Position numbers and translations under genes: made by a program
The notes under the pieces: generated by a model
What the model was told of the DNA's origin: nothing
The model's input: the letters and a program-made list of their open reading frames with translations, nothing else
Databases searched by the model: none
Shown here: positions 1 to 7,284 of the stretch, one piece after another
Layout: each line of letters begins with the position of its first letter
Position numbering within the stretch: position 1 is the stretch's first letter
Assembly: GCA_964247295.1 (NCBI GenBank)
Contig: CAXTTV010000138.1
Coordinates: 1-12,938, forward strand
Direction of reading: 5' to 3'
Origin: CAXTTV01 sp964247295
GTDB lineage: Bacteria; Chloroflexota; Ktedonobacteria; Ktedonobacterales; Ktedonobacteraceae
DNA length: 12,938 bases

Positions 1-1
1 T

Positions 2-799
2 CTGATTAATAGCAAAGGGGTCGTGAAGATCACCGACTTCGGGCTGGCGCGCGGGCGCGACACCGTTACCCTGACCCAATCCAATGTTTTTATGGGTACC
101 GCTTACTATATCTCTCCTGAACAGGCCGAGAGTGGACGCTCAGCCGACACACGCTCCGACTTATACTCTGTAGCTGCGGTCTTATTTGAAATGCTCACGA
201 GTCATCCTCCCTATGAAGGAGAGACGGCGGTCGATATCGTGATAAAACATATGAACGAAAAAGTTCCGTCCGTCTGTCGGCAGCGCCCAGATTTGCCTCA
301 AGATGTAGATATTTTTATGCAACGAGCCCTGGCGAAGTCAGCGCAAGATCGCTATCAGACGCCTAGAGAATTTATTGCGGCACTCGAACAGTTGCAGCAA
401 CGTATTCAATCAATGCCCACACCATCCGAAAGACCTCCCTATAAAAAGGAGCAACCGGCCCCAACCGGGCCTTCCACTTCCTCAGCGGAAGGGCAACAGG
501 CCCAATTAACGGTGAGTTCCGACGGTCAGATTATTCCCCTGGCCGGTGAACTTATGGTGGTTGGACGCCACGATCCTATTTTGGGAATTTTCCCGCAGAT
601 TAATCTCGCGGATAAAACGGTTGGGAGACGACATGCATACTTGCGCAACCAGCATGGCACCTATACGGTTGAAGACCTCAATGCCCTGAATAAAACAAGG
701 CTAAATGGAGTCATCCTACCGCCACACGAGGAACATCCGCTAAAGAATGGCGATATTCTGCGCTTTGGCAGTGTTGAGGTACGATTCGAGATTTTGTGA
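2..799 (+). CDS. Ser/Thr protein kinase with C-terminal FHA domain (5' truncated)
   Basis: The reading frame is open from base 2 and runs off the left edge, so the true start and the kinase N-lobe (P-loop, catalytic Lys, HRD) lie outside. The 265 visible residues begin in the catalytic loop region, followed by the DFG motif (TDFGLAR), the activation-segment end (YISPEQ) and the C-lobe motif SDLYSVAAVLFEML, all typical of Hanks-type (PknB-like) kinases. A Pro/Ser-rich linker of about 35 residues leads to an FHA domain at visible residues 168-265. The FHA has VGR, GRRH and LNG motifs, but the phosphothreonine-contacting Ser of the SRxH motif is Gly (residue 208), and NGT reads NKT. No TM helix is visible. 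The GTG at 23 is an internal codon, not a start. It is followed after 123 bases by a second FHA gene on the same strand, so they are probably co-transcribed. The family call is firm; the ligand-binding ability of this FHA is uncertain. Confidence 0.93.
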   Translation: MINSKGVVKITDFGLARGRDTVTLTQSNVFMGTAYYISPEQAESGRSADTRSDLYSVAAVLFEMLTSHPPYEGETAVDIVIKHMNEKVPSVCRQRPDLPQDVDIFMQRALAKSAQDRYQTPREFIAALEQLQQRIQSMPTPSERPPYKKEQPAPTGPSTSSAEGQQAQLTVSSDGQIIPLAGELMVVGRHDPILGIFPQINLADKTVGRRHAYLRNQHGTYTVEDLNALNKTRLNGVILPPHEEHPLKNGDILRFGSVEVRFEIL

Positions 800-872
800 A
801 CTCGGTCAGGTGTTGAGTTTCGCTATATTGCGGTGTAGGGTCGGCCCTCGTGGTCACCCAAAAAGATTTACC

Positions 873-898
873 GGGCGACCTGTTACTGGTGGTCGCTC
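873..898 (+). other. Small stem-loop upstream of FHA gene RBS
   Basis: GGGCGACC (873-880) and GGTCGCTC (891-898) form an 8-bp stem with one G-U pair and a 10-nt loop. It ends 9 nt before the Shine-Dalgarno of the FHA gene. No T-tract follows, so it is not a classical terminator. It could affect message stability or be chance; function is unproven. Confidence 0.35.
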
Positions 899-922
899 CT
901 GCACATCAGAGGGGTAAATGAC

Positions 923-2155
923 ATGGGAGAATTTTACGCGGGTATCATTATTGCGGCATTGCCCGTTTCGGTGCCGATTATTATTGTTGCCGGCCTGGTA
1001 CTTGCCCTGATTGTCGGGCTGGGCGGCATGTGGCTGGCTCGCAGAAATAAAAACAAGCAGGTGGACGCGCCTCCATTGGGGAACGCTGGCGATTGGCAGC
1101 GCCAGAACCAGATGCCCGGTCAACCCGGTTCTGGTCCCGGCTGGGGTCAGCCTGACGGACAGCCGGCCCAATGGGGTCAACAACAACAGCAACAGCAGCA
1201 GCAGCAACAAGCCTGGAACGGTCAGAGCAATTCAAGTTGGGGAGATCAGAATAATCCAGCCTCCGGGCTGGGAGGCTGGAACGCTTCCGCCAATGTGAAC
1301 CCTCAGCAACCTGTCTGGGGCCAACAGGGCCAGCAAGCTGCGTGGGGGCAGCAAGGGGTCGATACTTCAACCCCGGCCTGGGGCCAACAGGGCCAGCAAG
1401 CTGATGCTCAACCCGTCTGGGGTCAGCAACCGGCGGCTCAGCAGAATCCCCAACCCGTCTGGGGTCAACAGTCAGGCGTACAAAACAACGATCCCTGGAA
1501 TCAGCAGAAAAGCAGTAGCCCGTCTTGGAATAATTCAGCAGCTCAACCCCAACAACAGGATGCAACCGCTTATCGAGGGAGCAATGGTGCTCAACCCTCC
1601 TGGAACGGCAGTGCTCAACCTGCTCAACCTGCATGGGACCCAACGCAGCCTCAGCAGCAGCAAAACGCCTTTGGCATCAACCCTCAGCAAAACGCCTGGC
1701 AACAGCCACAAGGGCAGACGGGCTTTGGTGCTAATCAAAGTATGGGTGGCTGGGCACCTGGCGCTTCTCCTGAAGCTACCAGTGTTTATAGCGAAGATAA
1801 TGATCGAACGGTCCTGCGTGGTTCAGGTATCCAATCTCAGCCGTTGAGTGGTCGTATGGGCCTTGTACGTGTGGAAGAGGGGAAGGAATTGGGTCGGGTC
1901 TATGAGATCCGTAAGGAGAGTATGAGTATGGGTAGAAGCCGTGAGAGTGATATCTTCCTGGAAGATCTGGCAGTCTCGCGCTTCCACGCTTCGCTTCTCA
2001 ATCTTGGCAATGGAAATTACGCGGTTAAGGATGAGGGGAGCGCTAATGGTACAAAAGTCAATGGTCAGCAGCTAGAGAAATCTGGCACCCGCAATCTACA
2101 GGATGGCGATCGTGTTCAACTCGGTCAGACCGTACTGGTCTTTGGACACCGTTAG
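923..2155 (+). CDS. Membrane-anchored FHA protein with WGQQ/poly-Q low-complexity linker
   Basis: A protein of 410 residues. The ATG at 923 is preceded by AGAGGGG at 908-914 (8-nt spacing). Residues about 6-39 form a hydrophobic membrane segment ending in LARRNKNK, suggesting the long C-terminal part is cytoplasmic. Residues about 57-280 are a Gln/Trp/Gly/Asn/Pro-rich low-complexity region with repeated WGQQ units and an unbroken run of 11 Gln (86-96). Residues 314-408 are a canonical FHA phosphothreonine-binding domain: MGR (336-338), VSRFH (S352, R353, H355), NGT (375-377) and VNG (379-381). Just before it lie T286 in EATSVY and T296 in DRTVL, possible kinase target sites resembling the GarA/OdhI phospho-switch. 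It sits between two Ser/Thr kinase genes, so it is probably their substrate or adaptor. The poly-Q run and in-frame repeats suggest linker length may vary between strains. Confidence 0.93.
   Translation: MGEFYAGIIIAALPVSVPIIIVAGLVLALIVGLGGMWLARRNKNKQVDAPPLGNAGDWQRQNQMPGQPGSGPGWGQPDGQPAQWGQQQQQQQQQQQAWNGQSNSSWGDQNNPASGLGGWNASANVNPQQPVWGQQGQQAAWGQQGVDTSTPAWGQQGQQADAQPVWGQQPAAQQNPQPVWGQQSGVQNNDPWNQQKSSSPSWNNSAAQPQQQDATAYRGSNGAQPSWNGSAQPAQPAWDPTQPQQQQNAFGINPQQNAWQQPQGQTGFGANQSMGGWAPGASPEATSVYSEDNDRTVLRGSGIQSQPLSGRMGLVRVEEGKELGRVYEIRKESMSMGRSRESDIFLEDLAVSRFHASLLNLGNGNYAVKDEGSANGTKVNGQQLEKSGTRNLQDGDRVQLGQTVLVFGHR
1179..1471 (+). repeat. In-frame CAR tract and WGQQ-coding direct repeats
   Basis: Inside the FHA gene, an 11-codon CAA/CAG run lies at about 1178-1210. 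A perfect 26-bp direct repeat occurs at 1315-1340 and 1378-1403 (63-bp period, 21 codons). A 17-bp repeat occurs at 1409-1425 and 1451-1467 (42-bp period, 14 codons). All periods are multiples of three, so expansion or contraction would preserve the frame. Confidence 0.85.
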
Positions 2156-2184
2156 TCGGTTCTCGATCTTCCGCAACAGCTCTG

Positions 2185-2216
2185 GTGACCAGGAGCTCTG
2201 GCAGTTTCCTGGTCAC
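2185..2216 (+). other. Stem-loop in leader of zinc-ribbon kinase gene
   Basis: GTGACCAGGA (2185-2194) pairs perfectly with TCCTGGTCAC (2207-2216) around a 12-nt loop. It lies in the 78-nt gap between the FHA gene and the second kinase gene and ends 5 nt before the ACTGGAG Shine-Dalgarno. No T-run follows. A processing, attenuation or stability element is possible; the role is inferred only from position. Confidence 0.5.
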
Positions 2217-2233
2217 TCGCACTGGAGTCATGA

Positions 2234-3574
2234 GTGCAACAAGACGAACTTATAGGTAAGAATTTCAGCAACTACCGGATACTGGCTCCTCTTGGGCAAG
2301 GAGGCATGGCTCGTGTCTATCGCGCCCATCAAGAGAATTTAGATCGCGAGGTCGCGATTAAAGTTCTCCCTCCATGGTTTGCTTCAGACCGCAGTTTTGT
2401 CGAGCGCTTCAATCTAGAGGCTCGACTCATTGCCAGACTCTCTCATCCCAATATTGTCACTGTTCACGATGCCGGTGAACAGCAGGGTCACCTTTATATT
2501 GTGATGCAGATGGTAGATGGGGGCACCTTAAAACAACGGATGGATTATCTGAAAACACAGGGCCAGATCATGGATGTTCAGGAGGCCAGTTCTACCTTCT
2601 CGCAGCTCGCAAGCGCCCTCTCATATGCCCATGAAGCGGGGATCGTCCATCGCGATATCAAGCCGGTCAATGTCCTGATGGATCGCTCAGGACGACCAAT
2701 CCTCTCGGATTTTGGGATTGCGAAGGTTCTTGCCGGTGGCGGGCATGAGCAATTGACGCGGCCCGGAGCAGGAGTGGGCACGCCGGAATATATGTCACCG
2801 GAGCAATGTCATGGTGGCCCTGTAGATGCACGTACCGATATCTATGCTTTAGGCGTTATGCTTTTTGAAACACTGACTGGGCGTACACCCTTTGTAGGCG
2901 ACAACTATCCTATTCTGGCACATAGCCATATCTACGAGCAACCACCCCGGCCAGGTCTGCTTAATTCGCTCATCACACCGGCGGTTGAACAGGTTATTCT
3001 TACTGCCCTACAGAAAAACCCGATCCAACGCTACCAGTCCGCGAAAGAGATGGCCGAGGCGCTGGAACGCGCAAGCGTAGAGCCAGATGTCAGTCGCTAT
3101 AAAACTTCGCCCAACGATCTGAGCCAGCTTCATACCGCACCGGCCCCTCCTGGTGATCTGAGCATGCTGAATACCGTTCCACCGGTACCGGCGCTTCCAG
3201 CACAGCTTCCTGGCATGTCACAACCCGCCCCCGGAGTGCCAGGAGCCAGAGCCTCCGGTTATCCATTGCCAATGGGAACACCTGGTAATGCTGTTCCAAT
3301 AAACACTTTGGGCACCCCTGTTCCCATCGATCCAGCGGCGATCGCCGATTACCCAACAACTCATGGGTCTGGGGTTGCCATTAACGCTATCGGGGCTGGC
3401 ATGATGGCTGTGTGCTCTAACTGCCAGGCGTTGAACAGGCCACATATGAAGTTTTGCACACGCTGTGGCATACCACTAAACTATTGTCCGGCCTGCGGAA
3501 AACAGAATGCCGCTACCAACCGCTTCTGTACCCACTGTGGCAATACACTCCAACCAAATGTTGTGCGTCAATAA
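2234..3574 (+). CDS. Ser/Thr protein kinase with C-terminal double zinc ribbon
   Basis: A complete Hanks-type kinase of 446 residues. The GTG start at 2234 follows CTGGAG at 2222-2227. The ATG at 2230 is out of frame and stops after nine codons, which decides for GTG. Motifs in order: glycine loop GQGGMARVY (21-29), VAIK with Lys43, catalytic HRDIKPVN (139-146), DFG (159-161), GTPEYMSPE (182-190) and DIYALGVMLFETLTG (202-216). The catalytic domain ends near residue 280. Residues 285-390 are a Pro/Gly-rich linker without a TM helix. The C-terminus has two four-cysteine zinc ribbons: C394/C397 with C408/C411, and C418/C421 with C432/C435. All catalytic residues are present, so it should be active. 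The zinc ribbons probably mediate protein or nucleic-acid contacts; the target is unknown. It is the last gene of the plus-strand cassette and is convergent with the histidine kinase. Confidence 0.95.
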   Translation: MQQDELIGKNFSNYRILAPLGQGGMARVYRAHQENLDREVAIKVLPPWFASDRSFVERFNLEARLIARLSHPNIVTVHDAGEQQGHLYIVMQMVDGGTLKQRMDYLKTQGQIMDVQEASSTFSQLASALSYAHEAGIVHRDIKPVNVLMDRSGRPILSDFGIAKVLAGGGHEQLTRPGAGVGTPEYMSPEQCHGGPVDARTDIYALGVMLFETLTGRTPFVGDNYPILAHSHIYEQPPRPGLLNSLITPAVEQVILTALQKNPIQRYQSAKEMAEALERASVEPDVSRYKTSPNDLSQLHTAPAPPGDLSMLNTVPPVPALPAQLPGMSQPAPGVPGARASGYPLPMGTPGNAVPINTLGTPVPIDPAAIADYPTTHGSGVAINAIGAGMMAVCSNCQALNRPHMKFCTRCGIPLNYCPACGKQNAATNRFCTHCGNTLQPNVVRQ

Positions 3575-3579
3575 GTTTC

Positions 3580-3615
3580 CTGGAGAGACGCAGGTTAAGC
3601 TCTGCGTCTCTCCAG
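3580..3615. terminator. Convergent stem-loop between kinase and histidine-kinase genes
   Basis: A perfect 14-bp stem (CTGGAGAGACGCAG at 3580-3593 with its complement at 3602-3615) and an 8-nt loop. It lies 5 nt after the plus-strand kinase stop. The minus-strand histidine kinase's TAA falls in the loop, and the 3602-3615 arm encodes that protein's last residues. No long T-tract follows on either strand, so it is a non-classical terminator or 3'-end stabiliser for two convergent transcripts. Confidence 0.6.
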
Positions 3616-5745
3616 AGGAAAACGAACCTCCGCCCTGGTCCACTCACGCACTGGACTACCCGCTTCGATGGTATCAGGCTCCATTGCTCGCTTGAGTGAG
3701 AAGCGCCCACCCAGATCTCCAATAAGGTTGCGGATCAGTGATAGACCCAGCCCCTCGGTATTTTCTTCCTCCGTTTGACTGCCTGAGGGTCCACTACCGG
3801 TATCCAGAACTTGCACCACGACATTCCCGGACTCCTCAAAGCCACGAATAATCATCGTTCCCTCACTCGTGCCTACCATTCCATGCTTAATCGCATTTGA
3901 AACCATCTCATTAAGGACCAGGGCCAGGATCGCCACGGCCCGCGACGGGATCACTACCGCGCATGGATCAACATGATACGTAATATGGGTTTCTGGCGGG
4001 TTCAGATTCCCGTTGGCAACTCCTACAATTTTTCGCGCAATATCATCCACACGTGCTTCGCTCACATCTTCATGCGAGAGAAGATCATGCGTGGCTGCCA
4101 ACCCCTGAACACGGTTCACACTCTCTCCCAGAATATGGCGAACCTCGGCAGATTTTGTTCGCCTCCGCTGCAAGGAAAGAATTCCAGCCACCGTTGCCAG
4201 ATTATTTTTCACCCGATGATGCAGCTCACGCAATAACACTGACTTCAGCTCCAGGCCGCGCCGCGTCTCCTCGTATAACCGGGCATTGTCGATGGCGATC
4301 GCCGCCTCATTGGCAAAGGTAATTACCAACTGCATCTGCTCCGCGCTCAAAAGGTGGCGATGACTGCTGTAAATACAGATACAGCCCAGTACCTTGCGCT
4401 TCACCTCTAATGGTACACAAAGTACCGAATGAATATCCTGCGAAACTAGAGGATCATGGCGAAAAATACAGTGCTCATCGTTCTGGGGACAATCAACTGC
4501 CATGCTGGGCCGACCCGTCTGTACGGTTCGACCGGCACAACACTGCCCTACAGGTACCCGAAGATTCTGAACATCTACACCTTCCAAACCATAATGGGCC
4601 AATACGTGCAAATGCTGCTTGTCCGGCCCCATCTCAAAAATGCACGAACGCTCGGCCCCACTAAGATGGACCGCCTGCGAGGTAATCATCTGTAAGACCT
4701 CATCCAGGTTGAGCGTCGTCGCGATAATTGTCGATACACGATGAATAGTCGCAAGCTCATGAACTTTCCGACGAAGCTGTTCGTCAGTCTCCTCATACAA
4801 CCGGCCATTCTCAATATTGATCGCGATAATCCCAGCAACAACCTCTACAAAATTCACCTCGTCGCCAGTAAAATCGCGAGCCTCGGCAGACTGCACACTT
4901 ATCACACCAATAAGATGCTCGGTCGCTCCAAAAAAGATGACTGGGATTGAGATCAGCCCATGGTAATCGTTGCTATACGTCCGGGCCTCAACAGCATATA
5001 TAGGCTCGCTCATCGCGTCGTGAACAACCAGTGGCCGACCCTTATCGGCGACCCAACCACTATAACCCTCGCCCAACCGTAAGGTGAAATGCATACCACC
5101 AAGGGGCCGAGGTCCATTGGTCGCCCGCAACGTCAACATTCGCTGCACCTCATCATAGAAAAAGATTGAACAGAGATCAGCGTTGAGCGCATTGGCAACT
5201 GTGCGGGCGGTAACCTCCAGGGTCTGGCCCAGATCCATTGTGGAATTGCTGATCCCATTGATGTGCTGTAAGGCGTTGAAGCGCTCCCGAATACGTAACG
5301 AGAGCCGATCCCGCTCATCAGCCATCTCATCTACAATACTTTGGTATCCACGCGTTAATGCCTGAATACAGCGGGTCTGAAGATGCCAGAGCAGCCGCAT
5401 CGCCTCCATACAGAGGCGTGCGTCCTCGCAAAAAATAGCCTCCAGCTCTGCTGAGAGCGCATCCACATAGATTTGCAAACCATGCAAACGAGTATCTAAT
5501 CGCCCATTCTGTTCCGCCAGTCCTCGACCCGAGGCTTCAAAGCGCCTAGGCAGTTCGTCTTCATTCCCACTCATTAACGCATCAACAAACAACCAGACAT
5601 CGCTTCCTTCTTCCGGTTCGGAAGCATCATTCGATACTTGTTTTAAACAGGCTCGCAGTTGCGCCATGTGGGTAGGTTCCGCAAGTGTAGAGCGTACTCG
5701 CAACTGCGTCTCATCTGGGAACGCTCCTACATCTTTATCCAGCAC
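3595..5745 (-). CDS. Sensor histidine kinase, GAF-GAF-HisKA_2-HATPase
   Basis: A protein of 716 residues with a GTG start at 5745, preceded on the minus strand by GGAAGG (5754-5759). The overlapping ATG at 5747 is in another frame and stops within seven codons. Residues 1-165 are helical and hydrophilic (an RsbR-like or coiled-coil input segment is possible). GAF domain 1 spans about 170-316 and GAF 2 about 346-490. A HisKA_2-type dimerisation/phosphoacceptor segment begins at RELHHRVKNN (506-515), with H510 the likely phosphorylated His. The HATPase domain has an N-box (LNEMVSNAIKHG, 611-622), a G1 box (DTGSG, 648-652) and a G2 box (GLGLSL, 665-670). No TM segment is visible, so it is probably a soluble cytoplasmic sensor. 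GAF 2 is cysteine-rich (C402, C403, C419, C426). No response regulator is adjacent, so its partner is unknown. Confidence 0.94.
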   Translation of the reverse strand: MLDKDVGAFPDETQLRVRSTLAEPTHMAQLRACLKQVSNDASEPEEGSDVWLFVDALMSGNEDELPRRFEASGRGLAEQNGRLDTRLHGLQIYVDALSAELEAIFCEDARLCMEAMRLLWHLQTRCIQALTRGYQSIVDEMADERDRLSLRIRERFNALQHINGISNSTMDLGQTLEVTARTVANALNADLCSIFFYDEVQRMLTLRATNGPRPLGGMHFTLRLGEGYSGWVADKGRPLVVHDAMSEPIYAVEARTYSNDYHGLISIPVIFFGATEHLIGVISVQSAEARDFTGDEVNFVEVVAGIIAINIENGRLYEETDEQLRRKVHELATIHRVSTIIATTLNLDEVLQMITSQAVHLSGAERSCIFEMGPDKQHLHVLAHYGLEGVDVQNLRVPVGQCCAGRTVQTGRPSMAVDCPQNDEHCIFRHDPLVSQDIHSVLCVPLEVKRKVLGCICIYSSHRHLLSAEQMQLVITFANEAAIAIDNARLYEETRRGLELKSVLLRELHHRVKNNLATVAGILSLQRRRTKSAEVRHILGESVNRVQGLAATHDLLSHEDVSEARVDDIARKIVGVANGNLNPPETHITYHVDPCAVVIPSRAVAILALVLNEMVSNAIKHGMVGTSEGTMIIRGFEESGNVVVQVLDTGSGPSGSQTEEENTEGLGLSLIRNLIGDLGGRFSLKRAMEPDTIEAGSPVREWTRAEVRFPLERRRA

Positions 5746-6126
5746 ATTTATTTCCTTCCACCGGTCAAACTCTCCCTCTCTCCTCCAAAGGGGTCGAGAG
5801 AAAAGCCCTCTTAATGCTTTCTGTCGTTTTGATATTGTAGTTACGCGCGCTATTTCGTGTCAAGCCACATATACCTCACGATCAGTATTCGCAAAGATAA
5901 AGAAAATAGCCGGAATGTCATGGGAGAACATCTAAAATTTTGCGCCTTTACACAAACGTACTACAATAATAAGGCAACAATAGCCTATTTAGACAAGAAC
6001 AAAGCTACAGAGCATTCCAAAACTTACTTCGTCCACGTTTATTCGTTGATTAGTACAGAGAAACATTTCGCAAGGGCTGTAGCAAAAAACCAAAAATGCA
6101 GTATCTATCGCAAAGGATTTACTATT
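5746..6126. other. Divergent intergenic region
   Basis: About 380 bases separate the divergent histidine-kinase and zinc-ribbon genes. An open frame extends upstream from 6127 to 5857, but its translation is unlike the downstream protein (Lys/Asn/Ile-rich, no known motif) and it lacks a good ribosome site, so I treat it as non-coding. Promoters for both genes should lie here. Confidence 0.6.
5940..5967 (+). promoter_or_regulatory. Candidate sigma-70-like promoter for zinc-ribbon gene 1
   Basis: TTGCGC (5940-5945), a 16-nt spacer and TACAAT (5962-5967). The -10 matches 5 of 6 consensus positions and the -35 only 3 of 6. It would leave a leader of about 150 nt before the ATG at 6127. Found by eye; weak. 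Confidence 0.25.
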
Positions 6127-7129
6127 ATGCGGTGTAATAATTGTGGCCTACCATTCGCGCCCGGCAGAGTCTATATAGCCTGTCCTCGCTGCGGATGTCC
6201 AGTGGCAACGCAAGAAAGCGGTGCTGGGGCTGGAATGCCTCAGCAAAATAGACAGTCTCCTTGGGAACAGAACAATCATGCAATGGGTGGAATACCTCAG
6301 CAAAATGGTCCCTCCCCCTGGGACAAGACCATCGCGCAGCCTCTGATAGCCTCACCTATCGCCCAACAATTCCCGCCACCAACTCCCGGAGCTCCCTGGG
6401 ATGCTTCTATGCCCCCTCAGATTCATGGGAACCAGAGGGGAGCGCCTCAATCTGGAGCCTTTCAGTCTTCACCCCCACAAAATTGGGGACAGCCCGGATT
6501 TATGCCTTCCGGCATCCAGTCCAAACAACCGAAATCAAAAAAAGGTTTCTTGATCGCGGGCTCGCTGATTGCGCTGGGAGCACTCCTGCTCGTGGTAGTT
6601 TATTTCGCGANNNNNNNNNNTTCTGGGTGCTGATACGACCAAAACCGCTACTACCGGAAAAAATGATTCGACTCAATCTCAAACACAGAACGCTCAGTCC
6701 GCTCCAAACAGTGTTCCTACGGCAGCCCCCCAGGCTACCGTCTCACCAGTCGTAACACCTACCGCCACAACACTCCCTAAACCAGCCGGGACCTTTATTA
6801 TGACTCCAGTTCTGGCAACAACGATTGATGAAAAGACGGTACAGGCCCTGACCCCTTCCACCCTATTTAAAACAAACAGTAAAGTTTATGTCACCTTTCA
6901 TCTGAACCCACAAGGGAAGCCAGGCGCGGCCTGTATCCTCTGGTATCTGAATAATAAGGTCATAGGTGATGTTACAACGATTCCAGTGAAGGCGACTAGC
7001 AGTGTTGCTTACGGCTATACGATCTATGATGAGGCTGGAACTGGCTCTGTTGACCTTTCCTGGTCCAGCAATGGAACCTGTAGCGATAAACAATTAGCTC
7101 AACAACTTCCTTTTACGATTCAACCGTAG
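6127..7129 (+). CDS. Zinc-ribbon, single-TM protein with extracytoplasmic domain (paralogue 1, interrupted by N gap)
   Basis: The ATG at 6127 follows AAAGGA (6112-6117). The protein starts with a four-cysteine zinc ribbon (C3, C6, C19, C22), then a Gln/Pro-rich linker with two copies of a PQQNxxSPW unit, then a TM helix at about 138-161. The ten Ns at 6611-6620 follow directly. Beyond the gap the frame is shifted by one: the continuation runs open from 6623 (LGADTTKTATTG...), through a Thr/Pro/Gln-rich stalk, to the stop at 7129. This is a gap artefact rather than a mutation, because the true gap must be a multiple of three. The last 110 residues (from TFIMTPVL) form a beta-rich domain with two cysteines, matching the next gene's C-terminal domain. 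Expected topology is zinc ribbon inside, domain outside. Function unknown; possibly a sensor or envelope component. Confidence 0.85.
6611..6620. other. Assembly gap (10 N)
   Basis: Exactly ten Ns inside the gene, at the outer end of its TM helix. The coding frame is +1 (6127 phase) before and shifted by one after. An intact gene requires a true gap length divisible by three; zero is possible, giving an ATT codon across the junction. Confidence 0.95.
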
Positions 7130-7156
7130 GAGCTTGAGAGAAAAATAGCCCTAAAA

Positions 7157-7196
7157 ATAGCACGCGATGCTTGGCAGAGGAGTTAAAGCGTGCTAT
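7157..7196. repeat. 9-bp inverted repeat between the paralogues
   Basis: ATAGCACGC (7157-7165) and GCGTGCTAT (7188-7196) with a 22-nt spacer, in the 155-nt gap after the first zinc-ribbon gene. A T-run flanks it only on the minus-strand side, where no gene needs terminating. It may be an operator or a weak 3'-end hairpin. Confidence 0.4.
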
Positions 7197-7216
7197 GCTA
7201 CAAAAAGTAGAAGAAT

Positions 7217-7245
7217 TTGTTCATGTGCAGCACTGATAGTATAGC
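7217..7245 (+). promoter_or_regulatory. Candidate promoter for zinc-ribbon gene 2
   Basis: TTGTTC (7217-7222), a 17-nt spacer and TATAGC (7240-7245), about 40 nt before the ATG at 7285. Optimal spacing but only 3/6 and 4/6 consensus matches. It would allow the second paralogue its own transcript. Confidence 0.3.
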
Positions 7246-7284
7246 CAGGGCGTGCTCATCAGTCTGATTAGGAAAGGTAACACC

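Noticed and set aside
854..1210. Minus-strand open frame beginning with a poly-Leu run
   Set aside because: It is the antisense of the CAG/CAA tract in the FHA gene; the leucines are an artefact of reading CTG/TTG on the opposite strand, and no ribosome site or motif supports it.
981..1643. Long minus-strand frame across the WGQQ region
   Set aside because: A shadow of the repetitive plus-strand codons; its Arg/Pro-rich product has no recognisable motif, and the plus frame has an RBS, TM and FHA domain.
5857..6126. N-terminal extension of the first zinc-ribbon gene
   Set aside because: The extension has an unrelated composition and no ribosome site, whereas the ATG at 6127 has AAAGGA and places the zinc ribbon at the N-terminus as in the paralogue.
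7252..7284. Earlier start for the second zinc-ribbon gene
   Set aside because: AGGAAAGG lies inside that extension and points to the ATG at 7285; the paralogue also begins directly with the zinc ribbon.
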